From Planctomycetaceae bacterium (lineage in GTDB: Bacteria; Planctomycetota; Planctomycetia; Pirellulales; Pirellulaceae): a DNA stretch of 64,000 nucleotides. Numbering within the stretch: the first letter of the stretch is position 1; each line of letters opens with the position of its first letter. The DNA is taken from positions 496,001 through 560,000 of the forward strand of contig JACKHM010000005.1 in assembly GCA_020638995.1 (NCBI GenBank), written 5' to 3'. Of this stretch, positions 1-10,005 are shown in pieces. The position numbers were made by a program, and so were the translations under genes. The notes under the pieces were generated by a model. That model did no database searches. It had not been told where the DNA came from and was given only the letters and a program-made list of their open reading frames with translations.

Positions 1-3000
1 ATACCTCCACTGACGAGTTGGCTTCGGCGGTGCCGATGATCGATAGCGTCTGGTCGTTCGTAATCCCGTCGCTGTCGCTGCTTCCCGTATCGTCCGTGAT
101 GCCGGTCACGGCGGGAGCATTCGGCGCGGTCGTGTCCACGGTGATCATCAACACGTCCGACGCGTCGCTGGAGTTGTTGGCCGCATCGGTTTGGATGGCC
201 TTCACGTTGTGGTCGCCTTCGGCCAGCGACACGTCGATACTGAACGTCCCGGAAACAACGGTTGCTGTTCCGAGGAACTCGCCATTGTCGATCGCGCCGT
301 CATTGTTGGCGTCGGAAAACAGCGTGACCATCGCGCCGGTCTCGCCGGAGCCGCCGATGGTCAAGCCGCTGGTGTTTTTGGTGATGTTGTCCGTGTTGGA
401 CGATCCCGAATCGTCGTCGTCGTCGGCCAGATCGAGCCCGGTTGGTTTGGTGGGCGCCGTGATGTCGATGACGAGTTCGTCGCTGGTGATGTCGGTTCCG
501 ACGTTGTTCGCCGCGTCGGTTGCCGTGACGGAGACGTTGTACGTACCTGCGGTCAGCGCCGTCAGTTCATCGTTGGCCAAGGTCCACGTCCCGTCCACGT
601 TGTTCGTGGCGGTCTTGGTCTGCCCGCCAACCATGACCGAAATCGTGGCCGCGGCGTCATTGACTGTGCCGGTCAACTGCGGCGTGGTGTCGTTCGTGGT
701 CAGCGGATCGACGGTAACTGTGGGCGCCGTGTGGTCGAGCGTATACGTCTCGTCGGCACCGCTGGGGGTGAGATCAGTCAGGGCGTTGGTGGCGAGGTCT
801 TGAATGTTCTGACCGGACTTCAGATCCAAGTTCAACATGCCGTTGCTGGTCGACAAACCGGTCACGGGGACGTCATAAGTTCGCGCGTCAACCCGCGTCA
901 CGTCACCGATGGTGCCGTCGCCGGCCACGGTCCCGCTCAGCGCAAAGTCGGCCTTGTCCACATTCTCGACATCGGAATCGAACGTCACGCGAAATGTAAC
1001 GCTGCCCGCGTTGGTTGCGTCGCCCGTTGGATTCTGCCGCACGATGCTGGTCACCTTGGGCGGAGTGATGTCGTAGACGACGCTGTTGTCGATGCTGGTG
1101 CTGGCCGCACTGGAGTTGCCGGCGGCGTCGTTGGCGGCGTTTGCCTTGACGCTGGCCGTGACCGTGCCGCTGCCGGTCATGCCGCTCACCGCTACGTCGT
1201 AGACCGATTGTAAGGGCGTACTCAGGTCCATGATCTGGGCCGCAAGTGTTCCGCTACCTGTACAATTCAGCGTGAGATCATCGGCCGTAAAGCCGGCAAT
1301 GACTTCGCTAAACATGACCGTGAAGTGGATCGGCGAAACATTCGTGGGATCGGCTTGAGGTGGAACGAGCCGCTGATTGATCGTGACCGTGGGCCGCGTC
1401 GTATCGACGACCAGGTCCTTGTTGTCGTGCAGGTTCGCTCCGGTGGGCAGATCGAGCGGGACGTTTTCGCCCGCATATTGGATCGTGCCACCGTTCACAT
1501 CGAGCTGAATCGCGCTCAGGTCGAGGCTGTTGTCTCCGGCGGCCACGGTGTAGGTAAAGGTCAGCGTGTTCATGCCGGAACCGCCCGAATAATTCACGCG
1601 TGCGTCGTTCGCGGTTGGACCAGGCGGGTTCGGCGGTGCGGGAATCTGGCCATCCGTTTCGAGAATCAACTGCGGCGCGCCGGTCACACTCACCGGATAA
1701 TTGAACTCGACCTGAATGTCGATCTGCTCGCCCGCTTTGTAGCTGCCGTCGCCCTTTGTCGAGGTGATGTTCGTGATCCGCGGCGCGGGAGCCGTGAAAA
1801 GCTTCTCGACCTTCAGCGATTGCGACCCTTCTTGAAAGTTGGAAAACGTCCACTGGAAGCCATGCGCGATGTCGCCGGTCACCGGACTTGTCGGTTTGCT
1901 TGTGGCTACCGGAGCGGTAAACGGCACATCTGCTGGATCAAGATCGGCGGTCGCCGTGGTGATGACGAACGTATCGGGCTGAACGGACTCGCTGGGCACG
2001 AGAACCTTAATAATTGATCCTGACGGGTCCATTTGCTCGATGGCGGCGTTGGCACTGTCGAGCAATTGGGCCGAATCATCGTTCGCGTCACCGCTGCCGT
2101 CCAAGTCGAAGTCGCTGACAGCGTACAGCTCGAGGTTTAGGGAGGAGTAATTGTGTTGGAACACGACGTCTTCCAGAATCAGCGCGCTCGTTGTGTTTGT
2201 GGCGACAGGATCCAAGCGGTAGGTCACCGTGATGCGAGCCTCGTCCGGATTCAAATCCCCAAACTGCACTTCAATCGCATCCGGCAAAACCGTGATTCGG
2301 CGACTGCCAAGCGAGCTGATCGGCAGGGCGTTGCCGCTGGGCGACCCGCTGGTTGCGTATCGATACCAGTATTCTTCGGAATCCAAATGATCGATTCCGG
2401 TAACGGTATTGGTCAGCCCAATCAGTGCCCCGCTCAATGGGTCCACCGTCATCTTCCAGATGCCGCGCGTGATCTCGGCGGCGTCATCGTCTTCGGTAGT
2501 GACGTTGACGAACTGGTCGGGAAGTGGATCGAAAGTGTCGTCGGACTGGTCGTCGACGATCGATAACGTAATCGCGGTAACCTGGTCGCCGTCGACGACG
2601 GACGGGTTGTCGTTGATGCCTCGCACGGTCACGGTTTGCGTCGTGTCCCAGTTGCCGTTGGTAAACGTCAGGTCCAGGGTGTCGACCGCGTTGTTGCTGC
2701 CGTCAACGATTCCCACTTCCTGGTTATTACCGGTGGTGACGCTGATCACGACGTCGCTGGAAGGCTGTTCGGTCAGCACGACCGTGAACGTGTCTTCTGT
2801 GCCTGTCTCGCTGACTGTTGTATTGCCGTTCGTCTCGGCGAATGAGAATCCGCGCAGCGTGGTGAAGTTCCACTCGGTGTCTTGACTAAATCCGCCGAAC
2901 GAGTTTCCCGCCAGGTCCTTGATCGCGCCCGCGTCGATCAGCACGTGATAGCCCACGTTGGGCGACAGGTTGGCGGTCGGGTTGATCGTCACCATGCCGC

Positions 3001-5080
3001 CGCTGAACGTGATCTGACCTGTGTCGCCGATGGCGATGGTCGTGTTGCTGCTTCCATCCGAGATGGTGACATTTCCGGTCCCGGCTTGGACGGTTTCGTC
3101 GAATGTCAGCACGAGATTCGTGTCCACTGCCACACCAGCCGCGTCATCGGGCGGAGACAGCGTGGGCGCGTTGACGGTGTTGTCGATCGTGTAGGTTTGA
3201 TCGGACGTGGGGTTCGTGTCGAGCAGGTTGTCCGCCAAGTCCTTGATGTTCTGATCCGAAGCTAGGTCCAAGCCCAACGTGCCGTCGCCGGTGATGCTGT
3301 TGATCGTGATGGTCCACGCCGTTCCGCTACCTGCAAGCTGAGGCGAGCCCGTCGTAACGGTCCCGTTCTTGAACACCACAAAGTCGTCGATGTCGACGTT
3401 TTGCACGTCTCGATTGAAAACCACATCGAAGACGACGCTGCCGGCGTTGGTCTGTTCGGCACTGAGTGTTTTTCGCGTGAAAGCCACCGTGGGCAGGGTG
3501 TCGTCGTTCCGGATCGTGCCATCGGCGGTTGCGGTAGTGATCGTGGCGCCGTTGGTGGGCTGCGGATTGGAAAGCGTGACGGTGAAGGTCTCGTCCAGTT
3601 CAACCAACCCATCGCCGGTCACATTGACGGTGATTGTCTCCTCATTGTCATTCCCGGCGAAGTTGACCATGCCGGTGGGAAAGCTCCCACCAAAGTCGTT
3701 TCCATCTGCCGGAATCGAACTACCGGCCGAGACGGTCCACGTCGCGCTGACGGCGGTCGTCGTATTCCCGCCGCGCGTGACGGTGAACGTAAACGCCGTC
3801 GTGCCGGTGTCGCCTTCGTTCTTATTTGCGCTGTCGGCGGTGATTGCCAGCGTGGCCGGTTCGTTGGGGTTGTAGTACCACGGTTCGATGCCATGCGTTC
3901 CGTCGTCGGCCGCGAAATAGAGCACATCGTTGATATTGGTCAGTTGATGGTTGGCAGACGTGTTGTGTATGAAGTCAGCTACCTGTTGTGGTGTTCCCGT
4001 TAAATCCCCGTCGAGCTTCCACATATCACCATTCGAGAAGAAGTACAGTTCGCTGCCCAACGCCGTGAAATCGGAGGCACCAACAGGAATGTTGCCGTTG
4101 ATCGCGGTCGGAGCGCTCGTCCCATCCGTCGACCAAAGCTTTACAACGTCGCCATCCTTCGCGATGAAAAACAACGTGTCGTTGATATCCACCATTTCGT
4201 GGTCAAGTTGGATCGGGAACGGGGAACCGAGCGTGCTGGCGTTGGTTCCATCGCTCACCCAAAGCTGGGAATCGCCGGTGAAGAAATAAAGGTTGCTTCC
4301 CGCCACGAAAAGTTCGTTTGGAGGTTGCAGGATTTCCGCTAAAGGTCCTGCAACTTCTTCAGGACCGGACGCGCCGATCTTCCAGAGGCCTGGCCCTTGG
4401 GAGGATGCCTGAACACCGAAGTACAGTGTGTTCTGAAACTCAGCTAACGCGGACGTGGAGGATGCTGATGGCGGTGTTACGATTGGCGGAAAAGGACCGG
4501 TCGCGGCTGCTTTTGTGCCGGATTCCAAACCGTCCGACTCCCAAAGCTGATGCAGATCCGCACCCGGCACGTCCGCGACAAAATAGAGCTTGCCGCTGGC
4601 GGTGGAGAGGTTTCGAAAGTTCGTCGACTGGGTACCACTGTTGATATCTTTGACAAGCATGACCCCATTGGTCGTGTCGTACTTGTACAGCTCGTCGCCA
4701 TATTCGCCTGTGCCCGTGTCCGCGTGAAATAGCAGCGTGCCATTCACGTCCGTGAGATTGTTGCCCTGGAAAGGCAGGAAGGCGTCAAGAGTGCCGGGTC
4801 GAATTTCAATTTGTGACGTGCCGGTCGTGTCGGACTTCCACAATTCGAATCCCGAACTCCCATCGTTGGCCAAAAAGTAAACCGCGTCACCAACTCGCGT
4901 GAAATCACTCGGGTGCGAACTATCGCCCGGGGACGAATTGTCGATGCCGTTGCTGATGTCCTTCAACAGCGTCGCCGCCAGCAGCCTGCGGTCTTCGAGT
5001 TGTTCCACCAGCGGTCGAAAAAAGGCCTTTCGCTGCCAGCGGCGTCGGCGACTTGAGCGGAATCGTGAGTGTTGGATCAT
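1..5080 (-). CDS. Giant secreted multi-repeat protein (LEPR-XLL N-terminus, ELWxxDGT, Calx-beta and Ig-like repeats), C-terminus outside the window
   Basis: One open frame reads leftward from an ATG at 5078-5080 to the window edge, 1693 codons without a stop. Residues about 20-35 carry a basic stretch followed by VEQLEDRRLLAA, the LEPR-XLL-like N-terminus of large planctomycete surface or secreted proteins. Residues about 40-390 contain ELWKSD, LWVSDGT and LWSTDGT units of the ELWxxDGT propeller-like repeat. A Calx-beta-type domain (motif ELDETFTVTL) lies near residues 410-520. After it come SbsA/cadherin/Ig-like repeats, several with the recurring pattern ITGDGTLGLDL and IKDLAGN, up to the edge. 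Acidic Asp/Asn-rich loops suggest calcium binding. Adhesion or a matrix structural role is inferred from family type. The gene is divergent from the LuxR-type regulator at 5675. Confidence 0.85.
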   Translation of the reverse strand, partial: MIQHSRFRSSRRRRWQRKAFFRPLVEQLEDRRLLAATLLKDISNGIDNSSPGDSSHPSDFTRVGDAVYFLANDGSSGFELWKSDTTGTSQIEIRPGTLDAFLPFQGNNLTDVNGTLLFHADTGTGEYGDELYKYDTTNGVMLVKDINSGTQSTNFRNLSTASGKLYFVADVPGADLHQLWESDGLESGTKAAATGPFPPIVTPPSASSTSALAEFQNTLYFGVQASSQGPGLWKIGASGPEEVAGPLAEILQPPNELFVAGSNLYFFTGDSQLWVSDGTNASTLGSPFPIQLDHEMVDINDTLFFIAKDGDVVKLWSTDGTSAPTAINGNIPVGASDFTALGSELYFFSNGDMWKLDGDLTGTPQQVADFIHNTSANHQLTNINDVLYFAADDGTHGIEPWYYNPNEPATLAITADSANKNEGDTGTTAFTFTVTRGGNTTTAVSATWTVSAGSSIPADGNDFGGSFPTGMVNFAGNDNEETITVNVTGDGLVELDETFTVTLSNPQPTNGATITTATADGTIRNDDTLPTVAFTRKTLSAEQTNAGSVVFDVVFNRDVQNVDIDDFVVFKNGTVTTGSPQLAGSGTAWTITINSITGDGTLGLDLASDQNIKDLADNLLDTNPTSDQTYTIDNTVNAPTLSPPDDAAGVAVDTNLVLTFDETVQAGTGNVTISDGSSNTTIAIGDTGQITFSGGMVTINPTANLSPNVGYHVLIDAGAIKDLAGNSFGGFSQDTEWNFTTLRGFSFAETNGNTTVSETGTEDTFTVVLTEQPSSDVVISVTTGNNQEVGIVDGSNNAVDTLDLTFTNGNWDTTQTVTVRGINDNPSVVDGDQVTAITLSIVDDQSDDTFDPLPDQFVNVTTEDDDAAEITRGIWKMTVDPLSGALIGLTNTVTGIDHLDSEEYWYRYATSGSPSGNALPISSLGSRRITVLPDAIEVQFGDLNPDEARITVTYRLDPVATNTTSALILEDVVFQHNYSSLNLELYAVSDFDLDGSGDANDDSAQLLDSANAAIEQMDPSGSIIKVLVPSESVQPDTFVITTATADLDPADVPFTAPVATSKPTSPVTGDIAHGFQWTFSNFQEGSQSLKVEKLFTAPAPRITNITSTKGDGSYKAGEQIDIQVEFNYPVSVTGAPQLILETDGQIPAPPNPPGPTANDARVNYSGGSGMNTLTFTYTVAAGDNSLDLSAIQLDVNGGTIQYAGENVPLDLPTGANLHDNKDLVVDTTRPTVTINQRLVPPQADPTNVSPIHFTVMFSEVIAGFTADDLTLNCTGSGTLAAQIMDLSTPLQSVYDVAVSGMTGSGTVTASVKANAANDAAGNSSAASTSIDNSVVYDITPPKVTSIVRQNPTGDATNAGSVTFRVTFDSDVENVDKADFALSGTVAGDGTIGDVTRVDARTYDVPVTGLSTSNGMLNLDLKSGQNIQDLATNALTDLTPSGADETYTLDHTAPTVTVDPLTTNDTTPQLTGTVNDAAATISVMVGGQTKTATNNVDGTWTLANDELTALTAGTYNVSVTATDAANNVGTDITSDELVIDITAPTKPTGLDLADDDDDSGSSNTDNITKNTSGLTIGGSGETGAMVTLFSDANNDGAIDNGEFLGTATVVSGTFSIDVSLAEGDHNVKAIQTDAANNSSDASDVLMITVDTTAPNAPAVTGITDDTGSSDSDGITNDQTLSIIGTAEANSSVEV

Positions 5081-5674
5081 GGCAGTTCTCCCTGGGTCAA
5101 TTCCTCTCCGGCACAAAGCACCAAAGCGCCACAGGTGATGGACGGCGGCTGGGCTCCATCTCTAGCCGTGGCGCAAACACGACTCGGACGACCAGGACGG
5201 CGGATCATTGCAAGCAGCGTGAACACTGGTCAATCCACCGTTACCACAAACCTCGGAACCGCACGCGCTGTGCCACATGCAACCAACATGTCTGCTTCTG
5301 ATGTGTAACAAGAGCTGTGTAAGTCACACGGCGCATAGTTCGCCTTTCACGCCATCGTGGACCCGGACACCTACAGAGACAATTACCCTAAACCGGGTAG
5401 GCGCCCGTGGCCCGAATCTTGCAACGCGGTAAGCTCCACTAGCGTCCGAGATGGTGAATCATGAAAGCATCAAAGCAACTAAGTTGGGTCGGTGAGTGTG
5501 CGGTATTCAAGGTGGCTGTAGATTCTCACACCAAAGACCGGGTTTCCAGTGTTCGGCGGCGCAGTGTGTCCGTTGTGCCGAAATGCACATCACGCGCGCG
5601 TATCGGGAGCACTGGTGCGGGAGTTAGACGGCGAGTCGATTCGCAGCAGCCTGCGATATTGTCCATGATGCACG
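5081..5674. other. Divergent intergenic region between the giant surface protein and the LuxR-type regulator
   Basis: About 590 bp with no convincing gene. It must hold the promoter of the giant protein (leftward) and of the regulator (rightward). It contains one clear short inverted repeat, listed separately. A 73-codon plus frame at 5461-5682 overlaps the regulator start and has no family features, so it is not called. Confidence 0.6.
5384..5399. promoter_or_regulatory. Short palindrome TACCC-N6-GGGTA, candidate operator
   Basis: Perfect 5-bp inverted repeat arms (TACCC at 5384-5388, GGGTA at 5395-5399) separated by 6 bp. It lies about 300 bp upstream of both divergent genes. The dyad shape suits a dimeric HTH regulator such as the LuxR-type protein next door. 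This is inference from position and symmetry only; a 5-bp dyad can occur by chance. Confidence 0.25.
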
Positions 5675-6532
5675 ATGAGTAAGCGACTTCGATTGAATGA
5701 TCTGCGAACGATCTATCTATTGATCGGCGAATGCCGCGAGTTACGTTCCGATCCGATCGTCTGGCGGCGGCACATGCTCGAACGGTTAAACGGGTTGCTC
5801 GGTGGGTCGATGTCATTTGGGGGTGAAGCCATTCCACCGCAGCACGCGGACCATCAATGGAAGCAATGGATGGTGGATGTCGGCTGGAAAAATCCGTCAT
5901 ATCGCGAGGCATACCAGAGGTGGATTCGCGAACACCGACCTGAAGACAATCCGTTTACGGTCGGCATGTTCGCTCAGCAGGGGCGGTTGCCCGTACGTTA
6001 TCGACGTCAAATTGTCGATGACGAGACGTGGTACACAAGTGAACTGTTTCAGTTGCTTCGTACGATCGAACTAGACGATATGCTCGGCTCATATTTCGTG
6101 GATCACCATAGCCACTTGCACATCATCGGCATCGTGCGTGACCTGGGTCAGTCTCCTTTCGGCGAGCGCGAACGCAGACTGCTGTTGCTTCAACAACGAG
6201 AACTGATGCCGCTAATGGGCAATGTTCTAGCTAACTTCGATCGGCCAACAGTAGCCGACATGGCTCCGCGATTGCGTCAGACTTTGTTGTGTTTGCTGCA
6301 AGGTAAGAGTGAAAAGCAAGCCGCAATACGAATGGGCATTTCCCCGGCCACCGTCCACGAGTACGTAAAACAACTTCATCGACACTTTGGCGTGTCGAGC
6401 CGCGGTGAACTACTGTCACGCAGCATCGGATTGTTCTCTGTACTCGCCACGCTGGAAGATGAATGGGAAAAGCACTATACGGAAGTGCCTGAGACTGCGG
6501 TTGGCGGTCGCGGCCACTCGAACATGAGGTAA
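5675..6532 (+). CDS. LuxR/FixJ-type HTH transcriptional regulator
   Basis: 285 residues. The C-terminal part (about residues 205-265) is a GerE/LuxR-type helix-turn-helix: LLQGKSEKQAAIRMGIS followed by ATVHEYVKQLHRHFGV and SSRGELLSR, the usual scaffold of recognition helix plus dimer-contact helix. The first 200 residues form a variable sensor-like part with no phosphoacceptor receiver motif that I recognise; it is rich in Trp, Arg and His. Planctomycetes carry many such orphan LuxR-type proteins. The gene is divergent from the giant surface protein, which makes that gene a candidate target. The ATG at 5675 has no strong Shine-Dalgarno sequence. DNA-binding role is well supported; target and signal are unknown. 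Confidence 0.8.
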   Translation: MSKRLRLNDLRTIYLLIGECRELRSDPIVWRRHMLERLNGLLGGSMSFGGEAIPPQHADHQWKQWMVDVGWKNPSYREAYQRWIREHRPEDNPFTVGMFAQQGRLPVRYRRQIVDDETWYTSELFQLLRTIELDDMLGSYFVDHHSHLHIIGIVRDLGQSPFGERERRLLLLQQRELMPLMGNVLANFDRPTVADMAPRLRQTLLCLLQGKSEKQAAIRMGISPATVHEYVKQLHRHFGVSSRGELLSRSIGLFSVLATLEDEWEKHYTEVPETAVGGRGHSNMR

Positions 6533-6583
6533 GCGTGCTGACCCTGAGTTCACAATATGCGGTCGCGTTCTAAGGTTGGAGTC

Positions 6584-8017
6584 CTATGGTATTCGTGATC
6601 GTAAAACGGCTTCGAGTTGATGCACCAACCCGATGTGCCTGGTCGCCACATTTTGAGTTTCTTTTTCGGGCGAAGTGTGATCGTATAGCTCTACAAACCC
6701 ATCGCCATGAACGATCAGCCGATGGGTTTCCGTCCGTATGCTTCGACGCGAGCCACTGAAGTAGGAGATCGCTGCGTGGCCCGGCGCATCGGGATTTTCC
6801 AGAATTGAACGGAGGGAGACGCCTTGTGCCCAATCTGGTTCTGGTAAGTTCGCCACGTCACACAACGTCGGGAAGATATCCAAGGTCTCGACTAACGAAT
6901 CGGTGCGCGTACCGGCGTGAGGAATGCCGGGGTAACGAGCAATCAACGGCGACAGCAACGACTCTTCGAACAGCGAATGCTTGCCCCAAATCGCATGTTC
7001 GCCTAGATGCCAGCCGTGGTCGCCCCATAACACGACGATCGTGTTATCCCTCATTCCAAGCGAGTCGAGCCGGTTCAGAATTCTGCCGACTTGCGCGTCC
7101 GCATAGCTGACGCAGGCCGCATAGTGGCGGCGGACTTCGGTCGCGAACTCAGAGTCCTCATTTGGATTGCGTTTCCAACGATTGTACTTCATGAATTCGC
7201 CGGAACCGTGCCACGTTGTTTTTCCCCGTGGTTTGTTCGGGTGCGGAATCGGAGGCAGCGTTATGTCGCGGTACGCCTCAAAGTACTTCGCAGGTGCACC
7301 AAACGGCAGGTGCGGTCGGATAATGCCAACCGCCAAAAAGAACGGGGCCTCTTCTTGATCTGTCGCAAGATCCTCCAGTTGCCGAATCGCTTCTTCGGTG
7401 ATCAAACCGTCCGGGTAGATCGAATCAGGACCTTCGACCGACTGAAAGACATCCATTTGCTTTGCGTCGCCGCGGATCTCGCCGTTGGCAAGCCCATGCA
7501 TAACTCCTCGTGGGTGCTGCCACGGTCCTACGGGCAACAAGTGACGGTCCCAGGACAAAGGCATTTCCGGCAATTCGTCGTCATCCCAGTCCGAGCCGCC
7601 TCGTCCGCCGGGATGGTGCGAGACTTTGCCCACAGAAACGGTCGTGTATCCGTGCTGACGGAACCAGTCTGGCATGCTTGGCGGCACGGATTCCGGGTTT
7701 TTCCTAAGACGCGCGGCTCGATCAAACAACGCGCTGTTGCTGTCCGATCCGTATCGCCCCGTGAGCAGCGTAAAACGCGATGCTCCGCAAGTCGGCGCTT
7801 GAACGTAGTGCCGATGAAACGCTCGACCGCTTGCCGCCAGAGCGTCAATATTCGGCGAACGAATGTAATCTTTACCGAAGCAGTGCAATTCAGGACGAAG
7901 GTCATCGATGCACAGCAACAAGACATTCAGCCGCTGCTCCGCCGCAAAAGTCACCGTGCGGAGAGGGCTTACGAATGCCAAAACGGTCACGGTGACAAGT
8001 AGCAGAAATCGGTACAT
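6584..8017 (-). CDS. Type I sulfatase, iduronate-2-sulfatase-like, exported
   Basis: 477 residues from the ATG at 8015-8017, preceded by GAGAGA at a suitable distance; a TTG five codons upstream is the alternative start. An N-terminal signal peptide (YRFLLLVTVTVLAFVSP) directs export. The sulfatase core begins with NVLLLCIDDLRPEL (metal-binding Asp pair). The formylglycine motif is C77-G-A-S-R81, fitting C-x-P/A-x-R. WGDHGWHLGEH is the later metal- and substrate-binding segment typical of iduronate-sulfatase-like enzymes. It likely removes sulfate esters from a polysaccharide outside the cytoplasm and needs formylglycine maturation. It is the last gene of a five-gene leftward unit, 26 bp after asnB by this start. 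Substrate is not predictable from sequence alone. Confidence 0.92.
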   Translation of the reverse strand: MYRFLLLVTVTVLAFVSPLRTVTFAAEQRLNVLLLCIDDLRPELHCFGKDYIRSPNIDALAASGRAFHRHYVQAPTCGASRFTLLTGRYGSDSNSALFDRAARLRKNPESVPPSMPDWFRQHGYTTVSVGKVSHHPGGRGGSDWDDDELPEMPLSWDRHLLPVGPWQHPRGVMHGLANGEIRGDAKQMDVFQSVEGPDSIYPDGLITEEAIRQLEDLATDQEEAPFFLAVGIIRPHLPFGAPAKYFEAYRDITLPPIPHPNKPRGKTTWHGSGEFMKYNRWKRNPNEDSEFATEVRRHYAACVSYADAQVGRILNRLDSLGMRDNTIVVLWGDHGWHLGEHAIWGKHSLFEESLLSPLIARYPGIPHAGTRTDSLVETLDIFPTLCDVANLPEPDWAQGVSLRSILENPDAPGHAAISYFSGSRRSIRTETHRLIVHGDGFVELYDHTSPEKETQNVATRHIGLVHQLEAVLRSRIP

Positions 8018-8043
8018 ATCGGGATCTCTCAAAGTCGTTCAAT

Positions 8044-9957
8044 CTACTCCGGGCACCACTCGCGCGACCACAGTTCTAGAACAAGTAACGCCCACAATCG
8101 ATACGCGTGATCAAATTGTTTTGATTCGTGCTCGCTGACGAGCTGCTGAACATACTCGCGCCGAAACCAGCCGTTAATACGAGCCGATTCGCTGAGTAAA
8201 GTGTCGTGCGTCAACTCGCGAAGTTCGTTGCGGAACCAATGCTCTAGGGGAACGCCGAAACCCATCTTACGCCGGTTCCAGATGGCAGGAGGTAAAAGAT
8301 CGCCAAACGCCCGCCGCAACAGGAGCTTGCCGGTGCCGCGACGAAACTTCAGCGACAACGGCAGTGCGGCGGCATACTCCACAACGCGGTAGTCGAGGAA
8401 GGGCTGCCGGACCTCAAGCGAATGGGCCATCGATGCGATATCGACTTTCGTCATCAAATCGCATGGAAGGTAGGTTGTCAGGTCAGCAAGTGAAGCTCCG
8501 GTGACCAGGTCTCGCCTACTCGCTCGCCCCCAAGCGTTGCCAAGAAAGCTGAAAGGGTCGTCATTCGGCAAGCGTTCGACAAAATCGTCGCGAAACATCG
8601 CAGCACGCCGCGACTCGTGATAGATCGCAATCCATTCAAGGTACCGTCGTTGTGGCGTCTTGCCGAGGAACTCGCTGAAACGCTTGAATCGCCGGACCAG
8701 CGACTTTTGTCGCGACCCCGGTATTCGCTGCCAGATTCCGGCGGCCAAGAAGGACCGGAGCGGCCCGAGTTGATCGAAGTGGCTCGCCAGCCACACCGCC
8801 TTGTACCGCGGATATCCAGCGAACAGTTCGTCTCCGCCATCGCCCGACAACGCAACTGTCACGTGCCGTCTCGTCATTTCGGAGACATACCACGTTGGGA
8901 TCGCCGAACTATCAGCAAACGGTTCGTCATAGTTCCATACAAGCTTAGGCAATATCGAGACGGCATCGGGAGCGACCTGTAATTCTTCGTGATCTGTCCC
9001 GAGATGCCTCGCAACCTGCTGTGCATAGCTAGTTTCGTCGTACTCGGCAATTGGAAAGCCAATGGTGAATGTTTTGATGGGTTGGCTGGTACGTTGCTGC
9101 ATCAAGGCCACGATCAGCGAAGAATCAACGCCGCCAGACAGGAATGCGCCGAGCGGTACGTCGCTCCGCATCCGCATTTCGACCGACGAATTTATCAACT
9201 CCACTAACCGACAGGATGCCTCGGATGCGCTGACCCTCAGTTCGTCGTTTAGGTTCGGTTGCCAATAAGGACGCACCTCCATCTCGCCGCCCTCGAATAT
9301 AGCGAGATGACCAGGCGGTAATTTTCGAATTCCGCGAAAGATCGTTTTCGGATGTGGAATGTACTGGTATGTCAAATAGTCGTCGATGGCTCCGGCATCG
9401 ATCTCCCGAGGCACACCCGGTACCTGCAGCAGGCTTTTCAACTCGCTGGAGAACAGCAGCCGCCCAGGTTCGTGGCGATAGACGAGCGGCTTCTGGCCAA
9501 TACGATCCCGCGCCAAGACAAGCCTGCGTTGCCGCGAGTCCCAAATCGCAATGGCAAACATCCCGTTTAGGTGTTGGACAAAGTCAAGGCCTTCGTCTTC
9601 ATAGAGATGCACAATCGTTTCGGTGTCAGAACTCGTCCGAAACGTGTGCCCCGCACCGTCAAGCCGTCTGCGCAAGGCGGCGTAGTTATAGATCTCACCA
9701 TTGAACACCACCCAGACCGACCCGTCTTCGTTAGACATGGGTTGGTGCCCGCCTTCCAGGTCGATGATTGAAAGACGTCGGAATCCCAGGGCCACCCCGG
9801 GCATTGGCTCGTACGGTGGACGAAGGCGGAATTCGCTGACGTAAGAACCTTCGTCATCGGGGCCGCGGTGTCGAATCACGTCGGTCATCGCGCGCAACGT
9901 CGGCGAGTCGATCGCCCGTTTCGGGTCTGTCCAGATTGCGCCGGTAATGCCACACAT
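8044..9957 (-). CDS. asnB: Asparagine synthase (glutamine-hydrolysing) family amidotransferase
   Basis: 637 residues. Cys2 after the initiator Met is the class II glutaminase nucleophile (MCGITGAIW). RHRGPDDEG and FNGEIYNYAALRR mark the N-terminal glutamine amidotransferase domain (about residues 1-210). The C-terminal synthetase domain has the PP-loop LSGGVDSSLIVALM and the ALSGDGGDELFAGYPRY signature. It could make asparagine, or amidate a sugar acid or surface polymer: in polysaccharide clusters AsnB-like proteins often act as modifying amidotransferases. Here it sits 48 bp downstream of two glycosyltransferase genes and upstream of a sulfatase, which favours a role in glycan modification. 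The symbol reflects the family, not proven substrate. Confidence 0.9.
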   Translation of the reverse strand: MCGITGAIWTDPKRAIDSPTLRAMTDVIRHRGPDDEGSYVSEFRLRPPYEPMPGVALGFRRLSIIDLEGGHQPMSNEDGSVWVVFNGEIYNYAALRRRLDGAGHTFRTSSDTETIVHLYEDEGLDFVQHLNGMFAIAIWDSRQRRLVLARDRIGQKPLVYRHEPGRLLFSSELKSLLQVPGVPREIDAGAIDDYLTYQYIPHPKTIFRGIRKLPPGHLAIFEGGEMEVRPYWQPNLNDELRVSASEASCRLVELINSSVEMRMRSDVPLGAFLSGGVDSSLIVALMQQRTSQPIKTFTIGFPIAEYDETSYAQQVARHLGTDHEELQVAPDAVSILPKLVWNYDEPFADSSAIPTWYVSEMTRRHVTVALSGDGGDELFAGYPRYKAVWLASHFDQLGPLRSFLAAGIWQRIPGSRQKSLVRRFKRFSEFLGKTPQRRYLEWIAIYHESRRAAMFRDDFVERLPNDDPFSFLGNAWGRASRRDLVTGASLADLTTYLPCDLMTKVDIASMAHSLEVRQPFLDYRVVEYAAALPLSLKFRRGTGKLLLRRAFGDLLPPAIWNRRKMGFGVPLEHWFRNELRELTHDTLLSESARINGWFRREYVQQLVSEHESKQFDHAYRLWALLVLELWSREWCPE

Positions 9958-10005
9958 GGATTCAAATATATCAGGAGAAGTGCAGGCCTTTTAATTCCGC
10001 GAACT

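Noticed and set aside
191..1213. 340-codon open frame on the plus strand
   Set aside because: It is antisense to the giant protein and its translation has no family features; the minus frame gives coherent repeat domains.
5461..5682. 73-codon plus frame before the LuxR-type gene
   Set aside because: Overlaps the regulator start, no ribosome site, Arg/Ser-rich composition of non-coding type.
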